DNA of 64,000 bases from NCBI GenBank assembly GCA_002840895.1, contig PHCZ01000001.1, positions 662,027 through 726,026 of the forward strand. Direction: 5' to 3'. The stretch comes from Bacteroidetes bacterium HGW-Bacteroidetes-8. GTDB lineage: Bacteria; Bacteroidota; Bacteroidia; Bacteroidales; UBA932. A program made the position numbers and the translations under genes. Below, one piece after another: positions 37,059 through 46,632 of the stretch; positions within the stretch are counted from its first letter, which is position 1, and the number at the start of each line of letters is the position of its first letter. Under the pieces are notes generated by a model. That model saw only the letters and a program-made list of their open reading frames with translations. It was not told where the DNA came from and ran no database searches.

Positions 37059-37670
37059 CTATAAGTGGATATTAAGTGTAAGACTAAAAATAAGCTGATG
37101 AGGATAAGTAAAGAGGTAGTCAGTTTCACTATATTTTTTAGGATCGTGAAGGTAGGAGAGTGAGTAGTTGTAATTGCCCTCGAGATGAATCTCAAAAGGT
37201 TTTAAGATAAAGGCCAAACCACCTCCAGCAATAAAACCACAATCAAACCGGTTGTCAAACTCATCAAACCCGGAACCATCTGCGTTAATTTTGTTCTTTC
37301 TGTATCCTGTAAAACCACCTGCATTAATCAAAAGGCGCATTTTCCAAAAATCAAAATGGAACTGAGAGATAAGCGGGACAGTGATAACATCGTAACGATA
37401 AATATCTTCGCCAAGCTTGTAGCCTTGTTCACTTTTTGAAACTCCAGCTTGAAAGCCGAACAGATTTATTGTACCCCAAAGATCGTGATAGAGAGTGTAT
37501 ATAACAGAGTAGTTCTGGAATGTGGTTAAGCCTTTGGCACCAAGATCCGGTCTTGTGTCCAGAGAACTTATATTATATCCGGCCCTGACTCCTATAAGGT
37601 GTTCTCTTTTCTGGGCATAAACACTGCATATCAATAAAAGTGACAGAGCAATCAGAAGGATTTTTTTCAC
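37059..37670 (-). CDS. Outer-membrane beta-barrel protein (PorT-like)
   Basis: A 203-residue exported protein with a signal peptide (MKKILLIALSLLLICSVYAQ) and alternating hydrophobic strands ending in an aromatic/charged C-terminus (LIFSLTLNIHL), as in small outer-membrane barrels of Bacteroidota. The opening LIGVRAGYNISSL is typical of the PorT/OmpW-like 'outer membrane beta-barrel' family. I cannot assign a function. It follows the Ig-like lipoprotein gene by 17 bases and precedes ispG by 3. Confidence 0.72.
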   Translation of the reverse strand: MKKILLIALSLLLICSVYAQKREHLIGVRAGYNISSLDTRPDLGAKGLTTFQNYSVIYTLYHDLWGTINLFGFQAGVSKSEQGYKLGEDIYRYDVITVPLISQFHFDFWKMRLLINAGGFTGYRKNKINADGSGFDEFDNRFDCGFIAGGGLAFILKPFEIHLEGNYNYSLSYLHDPKKYSETDYLFTYPHQLIFSLTLNIHL

Positions 37671-37687
37671 AGGTCAATCTTTTTAAA

Positions 37688-39496
37688 TCAGTTGAATATT
37701 ATTTGAAGATTTATACTTTGATTCAGCTCGGCAGACTCAGGTATAGTAATTATTGATGACCCGTTGGAGAGGGTGAATAACCTCACTTTTTCGGGCTGTT
37801 TTTTATTTAATACGCTTCCTGTATCAATTATACCATTACCGTTAAGATCCTGGGTAATTTTTACAGAATACTTTCCGGATTGAAGATATGGGAAGTTTAG
37901 ATTTCCGTCTCGTGTTATCTTGTAGCTTCGGTAAACCTTATCTCTGGTAATATTTGTTAGTTCTACAATATAAGAGCCGTCAACACCAGTCAAATCCAAG
38001 ACTAACTTAGACAATTTATCGTCAGAGGGGAGAGAGACTGTCTTTACGATAGAGTCGTTTGTAAATTTGTAAATGTCTTTAAATGCGTTATCCCTTAGTT
38101 TTAGTGAATATTCGTAACCAGGTAAAATTCTGCCGGAAGGTATAACCTTAATCAATCTACTAAAGAGTGAGTCTTTTATTATTGAGTAGTTAAGAAAGCC
38201 GGTCTCTCCTTTTGGCGTTTTGAATTTAACTTCAATTGAATCCTTTTCAATTTTAACTATGGGAGCCGGAAAATTTATAATAAATCCCTGCTGTTCAAAA
38301 AGAGCCGGTTCGGCCAAGATCTCAAAATCGAGAAGATTTGATCGTTTTTGTCTCTCTTTTATAGTTTTACCCCTCTCAAGAGTCTCACTATTTTCACTCT
38401 TAGCAGGTTTTGGTGCAGCAAGGCGGAAATCCTCTAAGAAAGGTGCAAGGTTGTTGAGTGAGTCGCTCTTAAGATAACCAACGGTGAGATAAAGAGAGTC
38501 TGTATAGCTCTTGGTTGTATCCATCAACCATATCAGCAAGCTATCTCTTCTCTGGTTAAACTCCCTCAATAAAAGTGTTGAGTCAACTCCACGGAATCCT
38601 ATTGTAAATACATCTGCATCGGGTGCAGAAAATCTAACATAAACCATTTTTGTCTGAAGCCGTTTACTCTCTTTAATGAACTGTTTAGCAGGATCCTCCC
38701 GGAAAAGATAGAGGCTAATCTCACTTGGTCTTCCAAGTGCAGTAAGAGTATCTTTATCCTCAACATGGATTAGTTCAGATCTATCTTTTCCAAGTACAAC
38801 GCCTGGTATAAAGAGGCTATCTAAAAAAGCAACCTCTTCATTTTCAGGATCATATTTATTATTGCTGTTGATATCGTTAAAAGCATACACTTTGTATGGT
38901 CCAGGTTCCAGATTTCTTACCACAAAGTAACCGAACTTATCACTTTTTGAAAAAGCAGAAGGAAATTTATTATAGAGAACTGAATCTGAGATATCCTTAT
39001 AAAATGCGACCGAAATATCCTCTTTGGGTAGCAATGTGGCAGCATTAAGTATTGTACCAGAGCACATCATTGAGTCCAGATAACTCCCTGTAGAGAATGG
39101 AAATACATATGGGTTGAATTGAATTCCCTCGTTATTATCTACAATAGATTTACCTAAATTCAGTGTGTAGGTTACCCCGGAATCAAGCTGAGTGGGAAAT
39201 GTAATCAGAATACTTTTGCCTTTTATTTTTGCCTCAACCCTTTTGTCAATTGGTGGTGAGAGAAAAATTGTTTTTTGAGGCTCTTTCAAAACCACATACT
39301 CATCAAAACGAAGTTCTATTTGACCTCCTTTTAAAGGATAATTAACAGATCCTGAATCTGGTAGAACTCTAACCAATATTGGTGGGATAGTATCTTTTGC
39401 TCCACCCATAGGAGGGGTGGTAGTGTTAGCGCAAGAACCTAGCAGATAGGCTATTATGACTATTACAAATGCGTAAAAAAGGTTGTAGAACTTCAT
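37688..39496 (-). CDS. Lipoprotein with N-terminal Ig-like (Big_5) domain
   Basis: A 602-residue lipoprotein with lipobox YLLGSC (C22). The region TTPPMGGAKDTIPPILVRVLP and the strand pattern to about 135 match the SbsA-type Ig-like domain that opens many Bacteroidota surface proteins; a second beta-rich domain with dockerin-like DINSNNKYDPENE (about 208-220) and a C-terminal DLNGNGIID calcium-type loop (about 553-561) follow. It lies 10 bases after the SpoT-like gene. Function unknown; probably anchored at the outer membrane. Confidence 0.78.
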   Translation of the reverse strand: MKFYNLFYAFVIVIIAYLLGSCANTTTPPMGGAKDTIPPILVRVLPDSGSVNYPLKGGQIELRFDEYVVLKEPQKTIFLSPPIDKRVEAKIKGKSILITFPTQLDSGVTYTLNLGKSIVDNNEGIQFNPYVFPFSTGSYLDSMMCSGTILNAATLLPKEDISVAFYKDISDSVLYNKFPSAFSKSDKFGYFVVRNLEPGPYKVYAFNDINSNNKYDPENEEVAFLDSLFIPGVVLGKDRSELIHVEDKDTLTALGRPSEISLYLFREDPAKQFIKESKRLQTKMVYVRFSAPDADVFTIGFRGVDSTLLLREFNQRRDSLLIWLMDTTKSYTDSLYLTVGYLKSDSLNNLAPFLEDFRLAAPKPAKSENSETLERGKTIKERQKRSNLLDFEILAEPALFEQQGFIINFPAPIVKIEKDSIEVKFKTPKGETGFLNYSIIKDSLFSRLIKVIPSGRILPGYEYSLKLRDNAFKDIYKFTNDSIVKTVSLPSDDKLSKLVLDLTGVDGSYIVELTNITRDKVYRSYKITRDGNLNFPYLQSGKYSVKITQDLNGNGIIDTGSVLNKKQPEKVRLFTLSNGSSIITIPESAELNQSINLQIIFN

Positions 39497-39506
39497 CTGT
39501 TGGTTT

Positions 39507-41837
39507 TTAATCTTCTTTTATCTCTGTACGAATAACACTTTCAACTCCTTTAACGTGGGATATCTGTTTGATAAGTTTGTCAAGATCTTCGGTGCTGTGA
39601 ACATATAAATCTATATAACCTTCAAAAATTCCATCGTGAGTTTCAATAAATATTTTGCGAATATTAACACTGAGAACAAGAGTAATATATTGAGTTAACT
39701 CATTAAGGATCCCTATTCTGTCTATTCCCCTCATACTGATTCTGGCCAAGAATGAGAGCACTGTATGTTTGCTCCATTTTGCCTTTACTATTCTTTCACC
39801 GTCCCTTGCTGCTTTTTGGATTGCTTCCGGACAGCTGCTCTTATGAACAACTACTTCATCGTTGTCATCAATGAAGCCGATAACCTTGTCTCCCGGAATA
39901 GGTTTGCAACAACGAGCAACATTATAAGAAAGAGTTTTTTCCAAAGGATTCTCCTTGAGTAAAAAATCTTTCCTCTTATCTATTTGAGATTTGGCCGGAG
40001 TCGGAGGTAACTCATTTTCTGTTGATTCATTGTTTGTGTTTTCGTAACTGTCATTATCTGTTTCGTCGCTCTCATCGGTAAACTCTTCGTCAGAATCGGA
40101 GTTACTTAGCTCTCCTCCTGTAATTTTAGAGAACTGAATGTTCCAGTATCTCACAAATTTGCTTTTAGAGTTTTTCTTAAGCATCTTTGAAAGATCAGAC
40201 AACTCTACGATCCCTGCACCAATCTTACTAAAGAGCTCCTCTCTGTTATTTAACCCGTAAGCAGTAGTTAGCTTCCTGTATACTCTGGCCTGTGGTTTGA
40301 TTCCAAATCCGATAAGTTTTTCGTCAAGCATTGATTGACCCTGTTTTTGGTGGTCCTTAATTTCAGATTTAAGGGCATCCATTATAAACCCTTTTGCTTT
40401 AGGAGTTTTTACGAAATCCAGCCACTCTCTTTGTGGTTTCTGTAGCTCTGCAGTTATTATCTCAATTTGATCGCCGTTTCTAAGTTCGTATGAGAGAGGG
40501 ACAAGCTTGAAATTTGCCTTGGCGGCAATTGCTTTGCTTCCTATCTCCGAGTGTATCGAGTATGCTAAATCAAGTGCTGTGGATCCTTTGGTCAAGGTTT
40601 TTGACTCTCCTTTCGGAGTGAATACATATATTTCGGAAGAGAGCAAGTCTGAATGGAAGCGGTCCAAAAACTCAAGTGCATTGGAGTCTGGATTCTCAAG
40701 TACCTCGCGAACCATATTAAGCCATTTGTCCATATCATTCTCCGTTGGAGAGCCCACACCTTTGTAACTCCAGTGGGCAGCAACACCTCTCTCTGCAAGC
40801 TCGTTCATCCGGCTTGATCTAATCTGGATCTCAACCCAGTTACCCTGGGGACCCATAACTGTACAATGTAGGGCTTCATATCCATTAATTTTTGGAGTAC
40901 TTACCCAGTCTCTTATTCGGTCTGTCTTTGATAGATAGAGTTCGGTAATGAGTGAATAAATATGCCAGCACTGAATCCTCTCCGGTTGATCCTCTTTAGA
41001 ATCAAATATTATCCTCACAGCGTATAGATCATATATCTGCTCAAAGGGGATTGATTTGGTCTCCATCTTTCTCCAGATAGAGTAGGGGGTTTTAGTTCTT
41101 TTAGTAATATTGAACTTATAACCGGCCTGCTTAAGACTCTCGGCAATTGGTTCAATAAACTCATCCATTGCGCAACCTCTTTCGGCAACTGTTTTTGCAA
41201 TCCTGGACTGAATATTTTCGTACTCAGATGGTATTGTGTGATATAGCCAAATATTCTCAAACTCAGATTTTATACTATAGAGACCTAACCTGTGAGCAAG
41301 AGGTATAAAAATATACATCGTCTCACTTAATATCTTAGACTTTTTATACTCAGGAATAAAATCCAGAGTGCGCATATTATGGAGCCTGTCTGCAAGCTTT
41401 ATGAGAATTACCCTGACATCATCATTAAGAGTTAGGAGAATTCTTTTAAAGTTCTCAGCCTGACCTGATGTCTTTGAATCAAATGCACTTTTTATTTTTG
41501 TAAGACCATCAACAAGTGAAGCTATCTTAGGTCCAAAAAGTCTCTCAATATCCTCAATTGTATACTCTGTGTCCTCTACAACGTCGTGTATCAAGGCTGA
41601 TACAATTGATTTGTATCCAAGACCAATCTCTTGAACTACAATCTGTGCTACGGAAATAGGGTGTAGTATGTATGGTTCTCCGGATCTTCTTCTGACTCCA
41701 TTATGTGCCGCTTTAGCAAATTCAAAAGCTTTTAGTACTATTTCATACTCACCCTGGTTTGCACACCTCTTCAAACTTGCAAGCCTTAGAATCTCAAATT
41801 CTTTATCTATTAACTGATTATCCTTATCTGTAAACAT
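39507..41837 (-). CDS. RelA/SpoT family (p)ppGpp synthetase/hydrolase
   Basis: A 776-residue long RSH protein. The hydrolase HD domain is intact (H59 in ILHPISVA, H84-D85 in LIHDVVEDT), the synthetase region holds RTKTPYSIWRKM and the catalytic region following it, then TGS (about 405-465), a zinc-finger-like CCKPIPGD, and a C-terminal ACT domain. Both activities are therefore likely, as in SpoT. Between the helical region and the CC motif an acidic stretch (about 581-625, rich in Asp, Glu, Ser, Asn) seems to be an insert. It may be the first gene of the run down to ispG. Confidence 0.94.
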   Translation of the reverse strand: MFTDKDNQLIDKEFEILRLASLKRCANQGEYEIVLKAFEFAKAAHNGVRRRSGEPYILHPISVAQIVVQEIGLGYKSIVSALIHDVVEDTEYTIEDIERLFGPKIASLVDGLTKIKSAFDSKTSGQAENFKRILLTLNDDVRVILIKLADRLHNMRTLDFIPEYKKSKILSETMYIFIPLAHRLGLYSIKSEFENIWLYHTIPSEYENIQSRIAKTVAERGCAMDEFIEPIAESLKQAGYKFNITKRTKTPYSIWRKMETKSIPFEQIYDLYAVRIIFDSKEDQPERIQCWHIYSLITELYLSKTDRIRDWVSTPKINGYEALHCTVMGPQGNWVEIQIRSSRMNELAERGVAAHWSYKGVGSPTENDMDKWLNMVREVLENPDSNALEFLDRFHSDLLSSEIYVFTPKGESKTLTKGSTALDLAYSIHSEIGSKAIAAKANFKLVPLSYELRNGDQIEIITAELQKPQREWLDFVKTPKAKGFIMDALKSEIKDHQKQGQSMLDEKLIGFGIKPQARVYRKLTTAYGLNNREELFSKIGAGIVELSDLSKMLKKNSKSKFVRYWNIQFSKITGGELSNSDSDEEFTDESDETDNDSYENTNNESTENELPPTPAKSQIDKRKDFLLKENPLEKTLSYNVARCCKPIPGDKVIGFIDDNDEVVVHKSSCPEAIQKAARDGERIVKAKWSKHTVLSFLARISMRGIDRIGILNELTQYITLVLSVNIRKIFIETHDGIFEGYIDLYVHSTEDLDKLIKQISHVKGVESVIRTEIKED

Positions 41838-41909
41838 AGTACTCTAGTAAAGCATTTCTCTTTTACCCTCACTTTCTAACTTGAATATTTGTGTAAGTTA
41901 AACTAATAT

Positions 41910-42839
41910 TTAATATTTATAGTTATCTACATTCTGAAATGCGTGGGAGAGCTCTGCACCAAAGAGTATAACTGTCCAGCTAATATTCATCCAAACAAGA
42001 AAAAGCGGTATTGCAGCAAAAACTCCATATACTGCGCTTAACCCGGAAACAAGAAGTTGAGTCTCAAGATAGAAAAATTGTACCACAATAAAAGCAAATG
42101 CAAGAATTAGTGCACTGTTGAATGCAGCAGCCAATTTAACTTTTGTATTTGGAATGAATTTATACATAATTGTAAATACAAATGTTACAAACATATATGA
42201 AGCTACCCAGGTAAAGATTGATGTTAAAGGAATATATTTATCTACTTCAAGACCAATAGATTGAAGAGCATTTGAATAGAGCAGCCCCATAGTTAGAAAA
42301 ACAAAAATAACCAGCGGAGAGACAAACAGTAGCAAAAAATAGTATGCTAACCTTTTTTTAAAGGATCTTCCGGATGATAGTTTCCAAATTTCGTTAAATG
42401 ATTTCTCTATGCTAAGCATTAAGAACACCACGGTAGAGATTAAAAAAACGAAGCTAATTATTCCAAAGAGACCATTCTGGCTGGTGGATATGATATTATT
42501 TGCAAAAGTGACAATATATGATATTATATCTTCATTACCTTCAAAATATTTATATAGCAACTCTTCAAGTTTTTTCCCGATTCCAAAACCATTTGTTATG
42601 GCAAACATCAAAGATACAAAAGGGACTACCGACATTGCAGAGAAGAAACTTAATGAGGTTGCCTGGAGGGCAACCTTGTCATTAGTAAACCCTTTTGATG
42701 TTATTATAAGAACTTTCAAGTACTTAACCATCCGGGCTCGCAAAATGCTCAGCTCAGACATATCGAGGTGCCAAATGTCTGTAATAAGAAACTTTAACAC
42801 CCTCTGATAAGTGTGTGCTATCTTTTCATACTTCTTCAA
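41910..42839 (-). CDS. YihY/BrkB family membrane protein
   Basis: A 309-residue integral membrane protein with about six hydrophobic segments, the last ones around 180-300, and the conserved opening ALQATSLSFFSAMSVVPF and VWMNISWTVILFGAELSHAF near the C-terminus, both YihY/BrkB signatures. It was once called RNase BN but that is now known to be wrong for this family; the role is unclear. Its start overlaps the thioesterase stop by 4 bases (ATGA). Confidence 0.86.
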   Translation of the reverse strand: MKKYEKIAHTYQRVLKFLITDIWHLDMSELSILRARMVKYLKVLIITSKGFTNDKVALQATSLSFFSAMSVVPFVSLMFAITNGFGIGKKLEELLYKYFEGNEDIISYIVTFANNIISTSQNGLFGIISFVFLISTVVFLMLSIEKSFNEIWKLSSGRSFKKRLAYYFLLLFVSPLVIFVFLTMGLLYSNALQSIGLEVDKYIPLTSIFTWVASYMFVTFVFTIMYKFIPNTKVKLAAAFNSALILAFAFIVVQFFYLETQLLVSGLSAVYGVFAAIPLFLVWMNISWTVILFGAELSHAFQNVDNYKY

Positions 42840-43207
42840 GAGAACTTCCCCATATATTTGGAAGGGTTAATAATGTATCTGATGTGAGTTCCGCTTCCTA
42901 TTTCTCCTGAATCATCAAAGGCCATAACTTTAAATGTTAATTTTTTACCGTCTATTTCAACTAGTTCGGCCTCTGCGTATACCTTTGCTCCGAGAGGAGT
43001 TGCTCTTATATGTTTAACATTAACCTCAATGCCCACAGTGTCCTGATTTTCTGGAAGAGAAAATTTAGCCAACAGGTGTGCAGATTTTTCCATAAGTGCT
43101 ATCATCCCTGGAGTAGCAAATACGTGAAGTAGACCGGAGCCATAATATGCAGCTGTATCGCTTTCCGTTACAAGCTTTTCAATTATTAGTTTTTTGCCAA
43201 TCTCCAT
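42836..43207 (-). CDS. Hotdog-fold thioesterase (FlK-like)
   Basis: A 123-residue single hotdog protein. The pattern VFATPGMIALMEKSA followed by TVGIEVNVKHIRATPLGAKV matches the FlK-like 'thioesterase/dehydrase' family, whose best-known member hydrolyses fluoroacetyl-CoA; most relatives act on unknown acyl-CoA. It lies between FprA (48 bases) and BrkB (overlap) on one strand. Confidence 0.8.
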   Translation of the reverse strand: MEIGKKLIIEKLVTESDTAAYYGSGLLHVFATPGMIALMEKSAHLLAKFSLPENQDTVGIEVNVKHIRATPLGAKVYAEAELVEIDGKKLTFKVMAFDDSGEIGSGTHIRYIINPSKYMGKFS

Positions 43208-43255
43208 ACTACAATTTATTAAAAATTACGAAGTCAGAAAATTATACAGCTGCAA

Positions 43256-44431
43256 TCAAATAATATTTGATGCAATTTCAGCAAATCCGGCCATCTTAGC
43301 TTCATCAGGAGATCCCATCAGTTCAACGGGAGGTGCTACCTGCGTCCACTCCATTTTTGCTGCGAATGATTCAAGTGATTTCAGCCCTCCGCCGCTCCAA
43401 CTGAATGAGCCAAAGAGTGCATAGTTTTTAAATTTAGGATTCAGGACTTCAAGTTCGTTACATAGGTGCAACATCATAGGATGCATCCCGGAATTGTATG
43501 CACTTGAACCCAAGATAACAGACTTATACTTCCAGATGTCGTTTAGAATAAAAGATACGTGTGTTTTTGACACATCATAAATACGAATATTCTTGACCCC
43601 TCTTTCTGAGATTAACCGGGCAACGTAGTCTGCCATTGTCTCAGTATTGCCGTACATGGATGCAAACACTATCACCACTCCCTCTTCTGATTCGTGCAGA
43701 CTCCATTTATTGTATAACTCTATTGCGCGAGATGGATTTCTCCTCCATACAGGTCCGTGAGATGGCGCAATACATCTGATATTTGTACCGGAGAGTTTTA
43801 AAAATGCTTTCTGTACCATATGGCTATATTTGCCAACAATATTTGAGTAGTATCTTCTCATCTCATCTTCGTAAAAGGAGAAGTTAATCTCATCGTCAAA
43901 TATACCGCCGTCAAGGGTTCCGAATGAACCGAATGCATCACACGAAAAGAGAATTCCGTCTGTAGTATCATAGGTCATCATAGTTTCCGGCCAGTGAACC
44001 CAAGGAGTCATTATAAATTTTAACTTATGAAAACCTAAGTCAAGCACATCGCCATCTTTTACCTCATAAATCGACTCGCTTTTAACACCGTAAAAGGCGT
44101 TAAGCATCTTGAAAGCTTTATTGTTTGTTACAATTTTAACTGAAGGGTATCTTTTTTGGATCCAGCCTATCATACTTGAATGATCTGGCTCCATATGGTT
44201 AACTATCAAATAATCTAAATCCTTACTACCCAAAATAGATTCTATTACCTCGATGTAGTCATCCTTTGATCCGAACTCAAGAGTATCAACTAGTGCGCTT
44301 TTTTGATCTGCAATTATATATGAGTTGTAGGAGACTCCATAGGGAAGGGGCCAATTATTCTCAAAAAGAGATTTTTTCCTGTCATTTGTGCCAATATAAT
44401 ATACTCTGTTGCTTACAACTATCTTTTTCAT
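43256..44431 (-). CDS. Flavodiiron protein (FprA family A-type flavoprotein)
   Basis: A 391-residue enzyme that reduces O2 or NO in anaerobes. The N-terminal metallo-beta-lactamase-like domain has the diiron motif HMEPDH (H79, E81, D83, H84) and later His/Asp ligands in WVHWPET, CDAFG and PSHGP; the C-terminal flavodoxin domain (about 250-391) has FASMYGNTE for FMN. There is no rubredoxin fusion. It should help protect the oxygen-sensitive radical-SAM and Fe-S enzymes of this organism. Confidence 0.93.
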   Translation of the reverse strand: MKKIVVSNRVYYIGTNDRKKSLFENNWPLPYGVSYNSYIIADQKSALVDTLEFGSKDDYIEVIESILGSKDLDYLIVNHMEPDHSSMIGWIQKRYPSVKIVTNNKAFKMLNAFYGVKSESIYEVKDGDVLDLGFHKLKFIMTPWVHWPETMMTYDTTDGILFSCDAFGSFGTLDGGIFDDEINFSFYEDEMRRYYSNIVGKYSHMVQKAFLKLSGTNIRCIAPSHGPVWRRNPSRAIELYNKWSLHESEEGVVIVFASMYGNTETMADYVARLISERGVKNIRIYDVSKTHVSFILNDIWKYKSVILGSSAYNSGMHPMMLHLCNELEVLNPKFKNYALFGSFSWSGGGLKSLESFAAKMEWTQVAPPVELMGSPDEAKMAGFAEIASNII

Positions 44432-44487
44432 CTACTTATATTTAGCTAAATTTAATTAAACATTATATAAAGCGTAAAGTTAGTGAT

Positions 44488-46569
44488 TTATTTTATTAAT
44501 TTAAAAAAATCCTCCTCAGTTATGATGGTAACTCCTAACTTTTTAGCCTTTTCTAATTTAGAGGGACCCATTCTCTCGCCTGCAATCAAATATGTTGTTA
44601 TTGAAGATACTGAACTAATGTTTTTTCCCGAATTTATTTCGATTAGATGTTTAAGTTCTTCTCTTGAAACAGAGAAGTTCCCTGATACTACAAAACTCAT
44701 CCCTTTTAACCTCTCAGATACCAAGTTTTGAATCTCCTCATTACTCATCTTTACTCCTATCTCTCTAAACTCTTCAATAGTGCTAATATTTGTCTCTTTA
44801 CTGAAGTAGTTCAAAATAGAATCTGCTACAATATCTCCGATATCACCGACAGATAGCAGCTCCTCTTTTGAGGCTCTGCTAATATTGTCTATGTTACTAA
44901 AATGGTTTGCCAAAATCTTGGCAGTTGTCTCCCCTACGTATCTGATTCCTAACGCATACAAAACTTTATAAAATGGAGTTTTTAAAGAGGCCCGAAGACT
45001 CTCGGCAAAACGATCAGCAGAACGCTCCTTCCAGCCCTCCAGCTTAAGGAGCTGATCTTTATCTATCTTATACAAATCCGGAAGTCTCTTCAGATAACCC
45101 AACCTGTACATCTGCTCTATTGTAGCCTCTCCTATTAGAATATTCATCGCTTTTCTTCCGGAAAAATGAAGAAATCTTCCTTTAATCTGGGTAGGACACT
45201 GCTCACTATTTGGACAAAAATGTTTTGCTTCTTCACTATCTTTAAAAAGTTCAGCTCCGCAGTCCGGACAATTTTCGGGAAATTGAGGAGTTATAGCACT
45301 GTTGTCTCTTTGTGATATCTCTACACCAGTAATTTTTGGAATAATCTCTCCTCCCTTCTCAACAAAAACCATATCACCTATATGAATATCAAGGATTTTC
45401 ATCTGTTCTGAACTATGAAGGGAGGCCCTTCTAACTGTGCTTCCCGAAAGGATCACCGGCTCCAAATTTGCAACCGGAGTCACAGCCCCTGTTCTTCCCA
45501 CCTGATAATCTATGGAAAGTAGTCTGGTAAGCGCCTGTTCCGCTTTAAATTTGAACGCAGTAGCCCATCTTGGAAACTTGGAAGTAATGCCAAGAGCATT
45601 TTGATAATCAATATTATTAACTTTAATTACTACTCCATCTGTCGGGAAGTTCAGCTCTTTTCTTTTAAGGTCCCACTTTTCTAGATACTTAATTACATCT
45701 ACAATACTACTGCAGAGAGAAGTGTGTTCAGAAACCGGAAAACCGCAATCTTTCGCCCACTGTAAAGACGCTAAATGGCTCTGGAAAAATGGAGAATCTG
45801 TTATTATACTATATAAAATGAGTTTTAATCCTCTAGAGGCAACTTCAGAAGAGTCCACCAGTTTTAATGAGCCTGCTGCAGCATTTCTGGGGTTTGCAAA
45901 TAGTTGCTCTTCATTAGCTTCACGTTTTTGATTTATAAGGTCAAAAGAGTCCCAAGGCATATAAATTTCGCCTCGGATTTCAAAATTTCTCACCGGTGAG
46001 CTTATTGGAATTTCAAGAGGTACAGCTCCTGTCATCTTAACATTTTCGGTAACATCATCCCCGACTGTTCCGTCTCCTCTTGTCACAGCACTAACTAATC
46101 TGCAATTTTTGTATGAAAGAGAGATAGCAGTACCATCAATTTTGAGTTCACAAACATACTCAGCTTTAGATCCTAATATGCGCTCAACTTTTTCATTAAA
46201 AGATATTAACTCCTCCTTATCATAAGTATTACTTAAAGATAACATAGGGTACTTATGTGCTATTTGACGAAACAGATTAGAGAGCGGTGTTTCCTCTTGA
46301 GGTCTATCTGTGTTGACGCTCTTCACCAACTCTGAAGTTCCGTACTCAGATGATGAAGTTAAGTCACTGCCAACTTTTTTAGTCGGAGAGTCTTCTGACG
46401 AGAATTGTGGGAATTTTAACTCCAGGGTTTGAAGCTCCTGCATTAGCAGATCAAACTCAAAATCCGATACTGACGGCTGATTATCTATGTAATAGCGTCT
46501 GTTATGTTTATTAATCTCATCTCTTAGAAATGAGATTCTGTATTTGGCCTGCTCTTTTGAAATTTTCAT
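44488..46569 (-). CDS. ligA: NAD-dependent DNA ligase
   Basis: A 693-residue ligase with the adenylated lysine K143 in ELKIDG, the OB domain, a four-cysteine zinc finger starting CPDCG near 430, helix-hairpin-helix repeats and a C-terminal BRCT domain (about 615-693). Compared with the usual LigA pattern, about 25 to 30 residues (roughly 72-100) are inserted between GSDLT and the HKYPMLSL block. It seals nicks in replication and repair. Its -7 element is at 46581-46588. Confidence 0.96.
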   Translation of the reverse strand: MKISKEQAKYRISFLRDEINKHNRRYYIDNQPSVSDFEFDLLMQELQTLELKFPQFSSEDSPTKKVGSDLTSSSEYGTSELVKSVNTDRPQEETPLSNLFRQIAHKYPMLSLSNTYDKEELISFNEKVERILGSKAEYVCELKIDGTAISLSYKNCRLVSAVTRGDGTVGDDVTENVKMTGAVPLEIPISSPVRNFEIRGEIYMPWDSFDLINQKREANEEQLFANPRNAAAGSLKLVDSSEVASRGLKLILYSIITDSPFFQSHLASLQWAKDCGFPVSEHTSLCSSIVDVIKYLEKWDLKRKELNFPTDGVVIKVNNIDYQNALGITSKFPRWATAFKFKAEQALTRLLSIDYQVGRTGAVTPVANLEPVILSGSTVRRASLHSSEQMKILDIHIGDMVFVEKGGEIIPKITGVEISQRDNSAITPQFPENCPDCGAELFKDSEEAKHFCPNSEQCPTQIKGRFLHFSGRKAMNILIGEATIEQMYRLGYLKRLPDLYKIDKDQLLKLEGWKERSADRFAESLRASLKTPFYKVLYALGIRYVGETTAKILANHFSNIDNISRASKEELLSVGDIGDIVADSILNYFSKETNISTIEEFREIGVKMSNEEIQNLVSERLKGMSFVVSGNFSVSREELKHLIEINSGKNISSVSSITTYLIAGERMGPSKLEKAKKLGVTIITEEDFFKLIK

Positions 46570-46580
46570 TTTTGTATTTA

Positions 46581-46588
46581 CAAATTTA
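46581..46588 (-). promoter_or_regulatory. -7 element (TAAATTTG) before ligA
   Basis: On the minus strand TAAATTTG fits TAnnTTTG, 11 bases before the ligA start. It overlaps the -33 region of the divergent pfp promoter. Confidence 0.4.
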
Positions 46589-46615
46589 CATTTTTTTTAA
46601 TTATTATTACCTTTG
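46585..46615 (+). promoter_or_regulatory. Promoter before the phosphofructokinase gene
   Basis: TTTA (46585-46588), 19 bases, then TACCTTTG (46608-46615), which fits TAnnTTTG exactly with correct spacing. The start codon is 18 bases downstream. Confidence 0.55.
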
Positions 46616-46632
46616 CCGACTCAATATGTATT

